Below are positions 33,396 to 41,884 of a stretch of DNA of 53,828 nt, in pieces; within the stretch, counting starts at the first letter, position 1, and every line of letters starts with the position of its first letter. Below the pieces are notes generated by a model. It saw nothing but the letters and a program-made list of their open reading frames with translations, did not search any database and was not told the DNA's origin. The stretch is from Phycisphaerales bacterium (GTDB lineage: Bacteria > Planctomycetota > Phycisphaerae > Phycisphaerales > UBA1924): the NCBI GenBank assembly GCA_019750095.1, contig JAIEOW010000058.1, positions 1 through 53,828 of the forward strand, read 5' to 3'. Position numbers and translations under genes: made by a program.

Positions 33396-34517
33396 TCAGG
33401 CAAACAAGCCAAGCTGACCCCGGTTCTGCCGATCGGCTTTGCGTTTCAAAAACTCGGCGGGCGACTTGGGCTCGGGCCAGGTGTCCATGCCCAGTTGCCG
33501 CGCGAAGACCTTGAACAAGTCGGCGATCTGCTGCGACCTTGGCCCGGTGCCGCGCTGTCGCACCTTCCAATCGGATTGATACAGCCCCCCATCGCGCGTG
33601 TCTCGAATCGCCGACTCGACGTGCGCCGCGCGATCTGGAAACTCCCGCTGAAGCCAATCCAGGAAGAGTGCCTTGATCTGATGCGGCAGCCGCAGCAGCA
33701 CATATCCGGCATGCCGCGCCCCCGCGGCTTTGGCGGCCCGCAGAATCGCCGGAATCTCGGGCTCGTTGAGAGCGGGCACGACCGGCGCCACCATGACAGA
33801 GACGGGAATTCCAGCCTTTGCAAGAGTTTCGATTGCTTTCAAACGCGCCGTGGGCGAGCTTGCCCGCGGCTCCATCGTGCTGGCAAGCCGATTGTCCAGC
33901 GTCGTGATGCTGATCGCCGCGTGAACAGCGTGGTATGCGGCCAGGGCACCAAGCAGATCGAGATCACGCGTGATCAGCAGATTTTTGGTCACCAGTGAGA
34001 CCGGCTGCGCGAGCTCCACGCAGACCTCCAGCACCCGCCGCGTGATCCGCAGTTCGCGCTCGATCGGCTGATACGGGTCGGTCACGCCCGAGAGCACGAT
34101 TCCCTCACCATTCCACGCGTCCTTGACGAGTTCGGCACGCAGCAACTCCGGCGCGTCCATCTTTGCCAGGATCCGGGTCTCAAAGTCCAGGCCCGATGAC
34201 AATCCCAGATACTCATGCCCCGGACGGGCGTAGCAGTACACACACCCGTGCTCACATCCGCGGTATGGATTGACCGTCCATCGAAAGGGCAGATCCGGGC
34301 TCTCAACCTCGTTCAGCACGCTTCTGGACCGATCGCGATACACACGCGTGGGCACCTGAACGCCGTCCGGATGATCAATCGCGACCTGGTCCAGATGCTC
34401 ACCCAGAACATGGAGACGAACGTCCTCAAACCGATTCCCGGGATTCAACCCCGCCCCTCGGCCACGGATCTCGTGACCCGCCAGGATTCCGTCTTCTCGC
34501 TCATGTCCTATGGCCAT
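33396..34517 (-). CDS. radical SAM protein, PA0069/SplB-like family
   Basis: A 373-residue 4Fe-4S enzyme that would cleave S-adenosylmethionine to start a radical reaction. The cluster motif is NPYRGCEHGCVYCYARPGHE (CxxxCxxC). The preceding block VLNEVESPDLPFRWTVNPYRGC and GIVLSGVTDPYQPIERELRITR are typical of the PA0069-like group. VMVAPVVPALNEPEIPAILRAAKAAG follows, and the C-terminus has FARQLGMDTWPEP. Reaction and substrate are not known. It is divergent from the ECF sigma gene, with 90 nt between. Confidence 0.9.
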   Translation of the reverse strand: MAIGHEREDGILAGHEIRGRGAGLNPGNRFEDVRLHVLGEHLDQVAIDHPDGVQVPTRVYRDRSRSVLNEVESPDLPFRWTVNPYRGCEHGCVYCYARPGHEYLGLSSGLDFETRILAKMDAPELLRAELVKDAWNGEGIVLSGVTDPYQPIERELRITRRVLEVCVELAQPVSLVTKNLLITRDLDLLGALAAYHAVHAAISITTLDNRLASTMEPRASSPTARLKAIETLAKAGIPVSVMVAPVVPALNEPEIPAILRAAKAAGARHAGYVLLRLPHQIKALFLDWLQREFPDRAAHVESAIRDTRDGGLYQSDWKVRQRGTGPRSQQIADLFKVFARQLGMDTWPEPKSPAEFLKRKADRQNRGQLGLFA

Positions 34518-34607
34518 GACCCAAACATATACCTATCCTTTGTCGCGTACCACCAGGACGCAAAAATTGATCAATCACCGTATCCATTCGACCAAATCGT
34601 GCATCAC

Positions 34608-35252
34608 ATGCCGGTGTCAGCTTTGAACTCCTCGTCTGAAAGCACATCAGGGCTCACCACGGTCGATCAGTCTGCGCTCGTTGCACGTCTGCGTGCCGGC
34701 GAAGACCGGGCGTTTGACGAACTGGTTGAACTCGCGGGCGGGCGGATGCTTGCCGTCGCACGCTGGATGCTCAACAGGGAGGAGGACGCCGAGGATGCCC
34801 TGCAGGACGCGTTTCTGAGTGCGTTCAGGGCCATTGATCGATTTGACGGACGTTCGCAACTGACAACCTGGCTGCATCGAATCACCGTGAACGCGTGTCT
34901 GATGAAGCTCCGCTCGCAGCGCCGTCGACCGGAGCGTCAGATCGAGGACTTTCTTCCGGCATTCATCGCCGACGGGCATCAGAAAAATGCAAGCCGTGCA
35001 TGGACACCAGTAGCACTACAGAGCATCGAACGAAGCGAGACTCGTGCATTTGTGCGTTCAAAGATCGAGGCACTTCCTGAGCAGTATCGTATCGTTCTTG
35101 TTTTACGCGACATTGAAGGCCTGAGCACCGAAGAAACCGCCGCAGCTCTCGGCATGACGACCAATGCGGTAAAGACCCGCCTGCACCGAGCCCGGCAGGC
35201 TCTCAAAGAGCTGCTCGATCCAACGTTTGCGAATCAGGAGCCATCACCATGA
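34608..35252 (+). CDS. ECF-type RNA polymerase sigma factor
   Basis: A 214-residue sigma-70 family factor lacking regions 1 and 3. Region 2 is ALVARLRAGEDRAFDELVEL, with MLNREEDAEDALQDAFLSAF and AIDRFDGRSQLTTWLHRITVNAC (region 2.4). Region 4 is LPEQYRIVLVLRDIEGLSTEE and AAALGMTTNAVKTRLHRARQ. ATG 34608-34610 is chosen because region 2 starts soon after; the frame upstream overlaps the divergent radical SAM gene. Its stop overlaps the start of the zinc-finger protein that follows, so it is probably controlled by that anti-sigma factor. Confidence 0.93.
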   Translation: MPVSALNSSSESTSGLTTVDQSALVARLRAGEDRAFDELVELAGGRMLAVARWMLNREEDAEDALQDAFLSAFRAIDRFDGRSQLTTWLHRITVNACLMKLRSQRRRPERQIEDFLPAFIADGHQKNASRAWTPVALQSIERSETRAFVRSKIEALPEQYRIVLVLRDIEGLSTEETAAALGMTTNAVKTRLHRARQALKELLDPTFANQEPSP

Positions 35253-35539
35253 GCCCAGTTCGTTCCACTGGTTCCGAGTCATCTCGGCCATATCTCACGT
35301 GTCGAGAAATGCTCGACTTTCTTATGGCTTACTTGGACAACGAACTGAACCCCGATGAGCGGTTTGACTTTGACCGCCATCTGAATGTCTGCCCGTCGTG
35401 CCGAAACTATCTGGTGTCCTATCAGCACGTGATCAAGCTGAGCAGGACCGCCATGGCCGATCTCGACATGCCGGGCGAGGCGATCGCTCCCAAGAGCCTT
35501 GTCGATGCGATTCGTGACGCCCGCCGAAAGGCGATGTGA
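35249..35539 (+). CDS. zinc-binding anti-sigma factor (zf-HC2 type)
   Basis: A 96-residue protein with the ZAS-type motif LTCREMLDFLMAYLDNEL then RFDFDRHLNVCPSCRNYLV (HxxxCxxC plus the upstream Cys). It has no transmembrane segment, so it is a soluble regulator. ATGA overlap with the sigma gene (35249-35252) indicates translational coupling and matched amounts. The His/Cys zinc site can be redox sensitive in this family, as in RsrA-like proteins, but the signal here is unknown. Confidence 0.88.
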   Translation: MSPVRSTGSESSRPYLTCREMLDFLMAYLDNELNPDERFDFDRHLNVCPSCRNYLVSYQHVIKLSRTAMADLDMPGEAIAPKSLVDAIRDARRKAM

Positions 35540-35593
35540 CCCGCGCCGGATTCCCCACCGCCCCCCACACACCGCGTTACTCGGGGGTGCGGT

Positions 35594-36187
35594 TCACTGA
35601 CCAACCGGTGACGCACCGCGATCCCCTGCCGGAAAGTGCGTTGCCGCATACTTGGCCAGGGACTTTGCCGCGGCTTCAATTCCATCGCCCCGTCCTGCAA
35701 ACATGCCACTGATCGGCCCGCTGCAGACCACCCGCGCAAGTGGTCGACGATCGCCATCGACAAAGACCGCCTCAACGCCGATGTCTCCATCTCCGAGCGC
35801 ATAAAACGGCGAGCCGAACAGCCCCGCCACCCCCGACACCACGCGCACCGGTCCATCTCCCTCGTCGAGCGACACAAACCGGTACACCAGTTCCAGGTCC
35901 GAAGAGCCCGAAGCACTTCCAGAAAAGTCCGCTTTCGTGGCGGTCTTGGTCTGCTCCCGATAGGCCTTTGAGACCGCCGCCTCGAACACCGCGATCTCCT
36001 TCTCGCACACTTTCATCGCGTGCTCGCCTTGGCGCAGTGTCAACCCTTGTGGCGCGAACGCCATCGCGTCCGCCGAGGGGGACTCAAGCACGTACACGCG
36101 GCTGCGCACGCACCCCGCCAGCATCGATGCCGCGGCCATTCCGCCGAAAACCGCTGCCGCCATGATCTTCCGAGTGTGATTGTCCAT
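35594..36187 (-). CDS. hypothetical lipoprotein
   Basis: A 197-residue protein. The N-terminus MDNHTRKIMAAAVFGGMAAASMLAGC is a clear lipoprotein signal with lipobox LAGC at about residue 26. The mature part has ELVYRFVSLDEGDGPVRVVSG and AGLFGSPFYALGDGDIGVEAVF, and ends IEAAAKSLAKYAATHFPAG. This resembles lipoproteins of the DUF4410 kind (a mixed alpha/beta periplasmic domain), but I am not certain. It converges on the anti-sigma gene and diverges from the phosphatase gene. Confidence 0.7.
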   Translation of the reverse strand: MDNHTRKIMAAAVFGGMAAASMLAGCVRSRVYVLESPSADAMAFAPQGLTLRQGEHAMKVCEKEIAVFEAAVSKAYREQTKTATKADFSGSASGSSDLELVYRFVSLDEGDGPVRVVSGVAGLFGSPFYALGDGDIGVEAVFVDGDRRPLARVVCSGPISGMFAGRGDGIEAAAKSLAKYAATHFPAGDRGASPVGQ

Positions 36188-36315
36188 GCGTATCAGATTC
36201 CGTGAAGCTCCTGCCGTTCCGCACAACGATAACGATACGGCCCGCTGATGGCCAAAGCTCCTGAGATCAACCCCGCGTCACCTCCGCTCGCCGTCTGGCA
36301 TCTGAATCTCCAGAC

Positions 36316-37251
36316 ATGTCGTCAGCCCCATCCGCCCAAGCCCCCGCACTCCGAGGCGGGAACGAGTCTCACCCCATTGCCTGCATGGAGGTCTGGGGTG
36401 GCAATCGCGCCTTTGATTCCAGTGTCGCCGTCCCTGGAAATGACGTGCGGGTCTCCTGCGTTCCGTATGTCGAGGCAGGAATCGATCGGCTGGCCAACTC
36501 CGCCGGCGGCGACCTGTACTACGTATCCAACTGTGCCGCCGGGCTGATCACGCGGTTTGTGCTTGCTGACGTTGCGGGCCATGGCGAAGTTGTGGCCGAG
36601 CTGGCTCGCACTCTGCGCACCCTGATGCGGGCCCACATCAATACCGCCGATCAGTCTCGGCTTGCGCAGGACCTGAACCAGGCCCTCGCCGCGATGGACC
36701 TCAACGGCCGATTCGTAACTGCCGCCCTGCTGACATATTTCTCACCCACCGATCACCTGATCGTCTGCAGTGCGGGCCACCCCCGGCCGCTGCTTCATCG
36801 GCATCGCACCGACGAATGGCACCTGCTTGATCGCTCCACCCCGGGCGTGATCAATGCGATCCAATCGGGCAACCCGACCGGAATCGCCAACCTTCCGCTG
36901 GGCATCCTTGATCCCACCGACTACGAGCAGTTTGCGCTCAAACTTGAACCGGGTGATCGCGTGGTGCTGTACTCCGACGCGTTTGTCGAAGCCGCCGACC
37001 CCGCGGGCAGGCAACTCGGCGAGCAGGGCCTGCTCGATCTGGCCCGACGAGTCTCAAGCGGCGAAAGCGACCTCGCCCAAGACCTCCGCAGCGGAGCCAT
37101 GGCCCACGCCAGGACCGATCGGCTGGACGACGACGCGACCATCATCGTGCTTACCCATACCGCTCACAACCCACCGGAGCCTTCTCTCCTGGAACGGGTC
37201 ACCCGTTGGGGCCACATGCTGGGGCTAGGCGGCATTGACACCGAAGTCTGA
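36316..37251 (+). CDS. SpoIIE-type PPM serine phosphatase
   Basis: A 311-residue cytosolic phosphatase of the PPM/SpoIIE group, which dephosphorylates anti-sigma-antagonist proteins or acts in partner switching. The metal-binding Asp positions are visible in CAAGLITRFVLADVAGHGEV and in RVVLYSDAFVEAADP, with GRLDDDATIIVL-type ending (DRLDDDATIIVLTH). LIVCSAGHPRPLLHRH is the usual AGH motif. The start block IACMEVWGGNRAFDSSVAVPG appears in other planctomycete phosphatases as I recall. No HAMP, PAS or response-regulator domain is attached. Target unknown. Confidence 0.87.
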   Translation: MSSAPSAQAPALRGGNESHPIACMEVWGGNRAFDSSVAVPGNDVRVSCVPYVEAGIDRLANSAGGDLYYVSNCAAGLITRFVLADVAGHGEVVAELARTLRTLMRAHINTADQSRLAQDLNQALAAMDLNGRFVTAALLTYFSPTDHLIVCSAGHPRPLLHRHRTDEWHLLDRSTPGVINAIQSGNPTGIANLPLGILDPTDYEQFALKLEPGDRVVLYSDAFVEAADPAGRQLGEQGLLDLARRVSSGESDLAQDLRSGAMAHARTDRLDDDATIIVLTHTAHNPPEPSLLERVTRWGHMLGLGGIDTEV

Positions 37252-37325
37252 AGTTTTCAAAAAGAACCGTAACCACCTCCAAGTCGCCGCATCTCACATA
37301 ATGGAAGCCCCTCCACGTCCACGCA

Positions 37326-37553
37326 ATGCAGACATTGGCCGAACTCTCTCTATTGGCTCTCTTGGCTTACACCCTTGTTGGCGTGGCGTTTGGCATCGCG
37401 TTCGTTTTGCGCGGCGTGTCTGTGATTGACCCTGCGGCCTCGACCGCTGGACTCGGGTTCAAACTGACGATTCTGCCAGGGTGTGCGGCCCTCTGGCCGC
37501 TGCTGCTGGTGAAGTGGCTCCGCCCGAAGCGCTCGCTGAGGGCAGGGCCATGA
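37326..37553 (+). CDS. small membrane protein, first gene of redox cluster
   Basis: A 75-residue protein with two predicted membrane helices: LAELSLLALLAYTLVGVAFG (about 3-23) and LGFKLTILPGCAALWPLLLV (about 43-63), then a basic end KWLRPKRSLRAGP. The topology suggests both ends inside. Its stop overlaps the start of the next gene (ATGA at 37550-37553). Function unknown; the overlap chain links it to the ferric-reductase/Rieske protein. Confidence 0.65.
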   Translation: MQTLAELSLLALLAYTLVGVAFGIAFVLRGVSVIDPAASTAGLGFKLTILPGCAALWPLLLVKWLRPKRSLRAGP

Positions 37554-37714
37554 TGCGACCACAACGTCGAGCCCACTTCTGGGTGTGGGTCTGCGCCCTG
37601 CCTGTTTTGGTCACGACTCTATCGCTTGCGTTGTACGCTCGGCATGCTTCGGCGAAAGCGCTCAAGCAACCAGAAGATCCGCAGGCAACCACGATGCAGG
37701 AGCCGCGCCCATGA
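37550..37714 (+). CDS. tiny single-span membrane protein of redox cluster
   Basis: A 54-residue protein: MMRPQRRAHFWVWVCALPVLVTTLSLALYARHA and a polar tail. One membrane helix spans about residues 10-30. It overlaps its neighbours on both sides by ATGA, which is good support for a real gene despite its size. It could be a small subunit that stabilises the membrane complex. Confidence 0.6.
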   Translation: MMRPQRRAHFWVWVCALPVLVTTLSLALYARHASAKALKQPEDPQATTMQEPRP

Positions 37715-38781
37715 GCGTCGGCTACGCCGCCATCCAGTGGTCGAAACCCAAGCGTCGCTACGACCTGATCGTCGGTCTGGCGATCATCGCGTACATCGGC
37801 ACGTTCATGCTGGTGAGCAAGATGCTCTGGACCGGTGCCTCGGCGATCAGCGATGAGGTCCTGATCCTCCGTGCCCTCGGCTCATGCGGCTTCATCTTGC
37901 TGCACATCATTCTCTGCATCGGCCCGCTCGCCCGGTTCGATCCGCGGTGGCTTCCCGTCCTGTTCAATCGTCGACACCTCGGGGTGATGACGTTCTTCAT
38001 CGCTCTCGCCCACGGCGTGATCGCCATTGGCTATTACCACGGCTTCGGCACCATCAACCCGCTCGTCTCTCTCCTCACGAGCAACACCGAGTTCGCCTCG
38101 GTGCAGGCATTTCCGTACCAGCTCCTCGGCGTTGTGGCACTCATCGTTCTCTTCCTGCTCGCCGCCACCAGCCATGATTTCTGGAACAAGAATCTCTCTG
38201 CCGCGACGTGGAAGCGCCTGCACATGAGCGTCTACGGCGCGTATGTGCTCCTCGTTGCGCATGTCGCCCTTGGCGCGCTCCAGAATGATCGGGGCCTGCT
38301 GGGTCCGATTGCAACGGTTCTTGGCGTGTGCACCGTCGGCGTGCTGCATCTGCTCGCCGCGTGGCGAGAGCGGAATCGCGACCTCTCTTCGCCCACTTCG
38401 AGCGTCGCAGGCGAAGAGTGGATCGACGTGGGAACACCGGCCGAGATACCCGATGACCGTGCCCGCACCGTCTGCGCCCCGGGCGGCGAGCGCATCGCGA
38501 TCTTCAAGCACAATGGACGCATCTCGGCCGTGACCAACGTCTGTGCGCATCAAGGCGGTCCGCTCGGCGAGGGCGCGATCATCGATGGGTGCATCACCTG
38601 CCCGTGGCACGGCTGGCAATACAAACCCCAGGACGGGTGCGCCCCGCCACCTTTTCAGGAAAAGGTCGCGACGTATCGGGTCCGCATCTCTGCCGGGCGT
38701 GTACAGGTCAATGCCCGTGCGCTCCCGCCCGGTACGCCGACCGATCCCGTCTCCGCACGATCGGAGGCGGCGAATGTCTGA
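37711..38781 (+). CDS. ferric-reductase-like membrane domain fused to a Rieske domain
   Basis: A 356-residue fusion. The first ~230 residues have about six membrane helices with His placed as in heme-binding ferric-reductase-like domains: GFILLHIILCIGPL, FFIALAHGVIAIGYYHGF, RLHMSVYGAYVLLVAHV. The last ~110 residues are a Rieske 2Fe-2S domain: CAHQGGPLG (CxH) and CITCPWHGWQY (CxxCPWHG), followed by the proline loop region CAPPPFQEKVATYRV. Electrons may move between membrane hemes and the iron-sulphur cluster on the cytoplasmic side. The ATG overlaps the previous stop. The natural donor and acceptor are unknown. NCBI-style naming would be Rieske domain protein. Confidence 0.88.
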   Translation: MSVGYAAIQWSKPKRRYDLIVGLAIIAYIGTFMLVSKMLWTGASAISDEVLILRALGSCGFILLHIILCIGPLARFDPRWLPVLFNRRHLGVMTFFIALAHGVIAIGYYHGFGTINPLVSLLTSNTEFASVQAFPYQLLGVVALIVLFLLAATSHDFWNKNLSAATWKRLHMSVYGAYVLLVAHVALGALQNDRGLLGPIATVLGVCTVGVLHLLAAWRERNRDLSSPTSSVAGEEWIDVGTPAEIPDDRARTVCAPGGERIAIFKHNGRISAVTNVCAHQGGPLGEGAIIDGCITCPWHGWQYKPQDGCAPPPFQEKVATYRVRISAGRVQVNARALPPGTPTDPVSARSEAANV

Positions 38782-39553
38782 GCACTTACTCCCACCGCCG
38801 CGCGACCAGGCGATCTATGTGAACTATTTGCCGATGCCCGTCGGCATCCATCGCTTTCTGAAGTTCGCGGTGCCCGCGGTGCTCTGGATCATGTGCGCAC
38901 TCGCTTTCGTGTGGGCGCGCTCGCAGTATTCACCAGGCAATGCGGTCTGGGAGACGGGTAAGCCCGTTGAGTTCATGGGTGTGCTCGGTGCTGCACCCTA
39001 TCCCGTCTTGTTCACGCCTGCCAAAGACGGCACGATCACCGCCGTGCTCCTTGTCGAGCAAGGCAAGTTTGGCACTCAAAAGCGTGCTGCCGCCTTGAGT
39101 GGCCAATTGGTCCGCGTTTCCGGCTGGCTGCTCCACCGCGAAGGTCGTCAGATCCTCGAACTTGAACCCGAGGACCGCGCCCTTGTCCGAATCACCGATG
39201 CCGCCATCACGCAGGCACCGACGCTGCGCGAACTCGGGTCCGTCACGGTTCGCGGGGAGATCGTCGACGGCAAGTGCTATCTCGGTGCCATGAAACCCGG
39301 AGCGGGAAAGACACATAAGGAGTGCGCCACACTCTGCATCCGCGGCGGCATCCCACCGATCGTGATTGCGTTCTCCGCAGACGGTTCGACGGAGTATCTG
39401 CTGCTGCAAAGCGAGTCCGGCGAGGCGATTGATCCTGCGTTGCACCACCTGATCGCTGACCCTGTCGAGATCCGCGGCGTCAAGCACCAATGGCTGGGCG
39501 TCTCAGGGCTCGGCGTCCTTCGCGTGCGTGCCGCAGACGTGCGTCGACTGTAG
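38774..39553 (+). CDS. membrane-anchored protein with CYLGxMxPGxGKxHxxCA motif
   Basis: A 259-residue protein with one membrane helix (FLKFAVPAVLWIMCALAFVW, about residues 26-45) and an extracytoplasmic part of two similar beta-rich halves. The second half carries the conserved-looking GEIVDGKCYLGAMKPGAGK then THKECATLCIRGGIPP, in which two or three Cys and a His could bind a metal or heme. It overlaps the Rieske gene by 8 nt and ends the cluster. I recall this motif beside redox membrane proteins in other bacteria but cannot name the family. Confidence 0.7.
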   Translation: MSEHLLPPPRDQAIYVNYLPMPVGIHRFLKFAVPAVLWIMCALAFVWARSQYSPGNAVWETGKPVEFMGVLGAAPYPVLFTPAKDGTITAVLLVEQGKFGTQKRAAALSGQLVRVSGWLLHREGRQILELEPEDRALVRITDAAITQAPTLRELGSVTVRGEIVDGKCYLGAMKPGAGKTHKECATLCIRGGIPPIVIAFSADGSTEYLLLQSESGEAIDPALHHLIADPVEIRGVKHQWLGVSGLGVLRVRAADVRRL

Positions 39554-39696
39554 AACGACGCCTGGATTCATCGCCATCGATGCACGATTCCGATCCATTC
39601 TGCCAATACTCTCGTATCCTGATCGATGCGAGTCGCTCGTTCACACCATACCCTCCGCCGAGCCCTTCACGGTTGAGGCAGCCATGAGGAGATCTC

Positions 39697-40278
39697 GTGT
39701 CAAGACTGACCCAGACAACCGCCGCACCAATGCGGAACGAAGGCACTGACAACTCCTGCCAGTGCATCGCCGAACCGCTCCGCCGGATCTTTCAAGAGCT
39801 GCGCGATCTCCTGCTCTCGGTGACGCCCGCTCAGTACACACGCCCCATGGGCGACCTGTTCTTCAACGCCACCGTCGGCGGGCACGTACGCCACACGATC
39901 GACCACGCTCGCGCGCTCATCGACGGCAGAGTCGCCAGCTCGGTGGACTATGACACGCGGCAAAGGGGCACGCCCATCGAGTCAGACCCCGCCGTCGCCA
40001 TGATCGAACTCGACGCGCTCATCCGCGCGATGGACACGCTTGCTACGCACGATCATCAAGAAGTCGTCACGATCGCCATCATGCCCACGCGCGACGGCCG
40101 CGCCGTTGATCTCTCCTCCACCCTTGGGCGCGAGCTCGCCTTCGTGCTGAGCCACACGATCCACCACAACGCTTCGATCCGCGGCATGGTGCTGGAACTC
40201 GGTCTCACTCCGCCGCCCACATTCGGCTATGCCCCATCAACACTCGCCCACCAGGACTCCAAGGCATGTGCACGCTGA
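39697..40278 (+). CDS. DinB-family four-helix protein
   Basis: A 193-residue cytosolic protein of the DinB/YfiT-like metal-binding superfamily. The three-His metal triad is visible: GGHVRHTIDHARALIDG near residue 60 and FVLSHTIHHNASIRGMVLEL near residue 150. It starts at GTG 39697-39699 with AGGAG 6 nt upstream, which decides the start. The last 13 nt overlap the next gene. The function is open; some relatives are thiol-dependent transferases. Confidence 0.8.
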   Translation: MSRLTQTTAAPMRNEGTDNSCQCIAEPLRRIFQELRDLLLSVTPAQYTRPMGDLFFNATVGGHVRHTIDHARALIDGRVASSVDYDTRQRGTPIESDPAVAMIELDALIRAMDTLATHDHQEVVTIAIMPTRDGRAVDLSSTLGRELAFVLSHTIHHNASIRGMVLELGLTPPPTFGYAPSTLAHQDSKACAR

Positions 40279-41045
40279 GCATCGTGCGCGGTGCAGAGTC
40301 CGCCGACCAGCCCCTGCTCACGCTCATCATGAACCGTGACGAGCTTCGCGGGCGTGCCTCGTCGCTCCCACCGGAAATCCGCTTAATCAACGGCGTTCCG
40401 GTGCTCATGCCTGTTGATGCCGAGTCCGGCGGCACGTGGATCGCCGTCAACCAGCATGCGGTCATCTTCGCGCTGCTCAACGCCAATCCGGAACACGCCG
40501 TGCCACCGGCGCCTGCGAGAAGATCACGCGGGCTGATCATCCCTGATCTCGCCTCATGCACCAGCCTGTCCGCCGCCGTCGCTAGGGCCTCCACGCTTGA
40601 CGCCCGCGCGTTCTCGCCGTTCTCCCTGGTCATGTTCGATCGCAGCCAGACGGCCTGTCTCCGCAGCGATGGCACATCCGTCGTCGCTGAACCCACGCAT
40701 GGCACGCAGCTTCCCGCCGTGTGGTCCTCCTCTGGCCTCGGCGATCATCGCGTGATCTCGCCACGCGCCCGGCTGTTTGAACAGACCGTCGGCGCCGCCT
40801 GCGGACCATCCCAAGCACGCGCCGCTCAGGCCGAGTTCCATCGCCACTCCTGGCCTCATGCTCCGGAACTCAGCGTAGCGATGTCGCGTGCCGACGCTCG
40901 CACCGTAAGTCGTACGCGTATTGAGCTCTTTCCGCATCAAGCCACGATGAGCGTGGAAGTGCTCAACGATCAACCTCAGCTTGACGGCGCAGCGGTGAAC
41001 ATCACTCTCACAATCTCCAGCCCACGCACGGAGCCCGCCTTGTGA
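40266..41045 (+). CDS. NRDE/TANGO2-family protein
   Basis: A 259-residue protein beginning MCTLSIVRG, with LLTLIMNRDELRGRASSLPPEI containing the NRDE signature. GGTWIAVNQHAVIFALLN is the second conserved block. This family (TANGO2 in animals) has an Ntn-hydrolase-like start with Cys2 as the potential nucleophile and has been linked to heme handling, with the mechanism unsettled. It overlaps the DinB gene upstream and panC downstream (GTGA). Confidence 0.85.
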   Translation: MCTLSIVRGAESADQPLLTLIMNRDELRGRASSLPPEIRLINGVPVLMPVDAESGGTWIAVNQHAVIFALLNANPEHAVPPAPARRSRGLIIPDLASCTSLSAAVARASTLDARAFSPFSLVMFDRSQTACLRSDGTSVVAEPTHGTQLPAVWSSSGLGDHRVISPRARLFEQTVGAACGPSQARAAQAEFHRHSWPHAPELSVAMSRADARTVSRTRIELFPHQATMSVEVLNDQPQLDGAAVNITLTISSPRTEPAL

Positions 41046-41875
41046 TCCCCATTCTTCGATCCGCCGGCGAGCTTGACGCGTATCAAGGCGGCTACTTCGT
41101 CCCCACCATGGGCGCGCTCCATGCCGGGCACTTTGCACTTGTGCAAGAAGCCGCACGCCTTCGCTCGCTCGGCACGCGCCACTCTGCCAAAGTCATCGTC
41201 AGCATCTTCGTCAACCCCACCCAGTTCAATGATCCGCGCGACCTCGAACGCTACCCGCGCACGCTCGAGGCCGACGCCCTCGGCTGCGCACACGCCGGTG
41301 CCGACGCCATCTTTGCCCCAGATGTCAGCACCATCTACGCCCCCGGCGTTGCGGCCGTTCCCCCACTGCCCGCGGTCGCCTCCACGCCCAAGCTCGAAGA
41401 CGCGTTCCGACCCGGTCACTTCGCGGGCGTCTGCCAGGTGGTCAAGCGGCTGTTTGAACTTGTCCGCCCCGCTGCCGCACTCTTTGGCGAGAAAGACTGG
41501 CAGCAGCTCCAGGTCATCTGTGCCATGACCGCAGAGCAGAACCTGGCCGTGCAGATCATTCCCTATCCCACCATCCGCGAAGCCGACGGCCTTGCCATGT
41601 CCAGCCGAAACGTCTTCCTCTCGCGCGAAGATCGCCCGCGTGCCACCGCCATCATCCAGGCCCTGCGCGCCGGCGCCGAAGCTCACAACCCGGCCGATGC
41701 CGAGGCCGCCATGCGTCGCATTCTCGAATCGCACGGCCTGCCGATTGAGTATGCCGTCGCTCGCGACGCCGAATCGCTGCTGCCGATCAGCACCTTCAGC
41801 CCTGCACGTCCCGCCCGGCTGCTCATCGCCGTCCGCCTCGGCACCATCCGCCTGATCGACAACATCGCTCGCTAA
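41042..41875 (+). CDS. panC: pantothenate synthetase (pantoate-beta-alanine ligase)
   Basis: A 277-residue enzyme that joins pantoate and beta-alanine with ATP in pantothenate/CoA synthesis. The motifs are FVPTMGALHAGHFALV (HxGH), VIVSIFVNPTQFNDPRDLERYPR, FRPGHFAGVCQVVKRLFELV, ALFGEKDWQQLQVI and EADGLAMSSRNVFLS (KMSKS-like). It starts at GTG 41042-41044, overlapping the TANGO2-like stop, and thus is probably coupled. It converges on phoU with 9 nt between. Confidence 0.96.
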   Translation: MIPILRSAGELDAYQGGYFVPTMGALHAGHFALVQEAARLRSLGTRHSAKVIVSIFVNPTQFNDPRDLERYPRTLEADALGCAHAGADAIFAPDVSTIYAPGVAAVPPLPAVASTPKLEDAFRPGHFAGVCQVVKRLFELVRPAAALFGEKDWQQLQVICAMTAEQNLAVQIIPYPTIREADGLAMSSRNVFLSREDRPRATAIIQALRAGAEAHNPADAEAAMRRILESHGLPIEYAVARDAESLLPISTFSPARPARLLIAVRLGTIRLIDNIAR

Positions 41876-41884
41876 CGCATCTTC

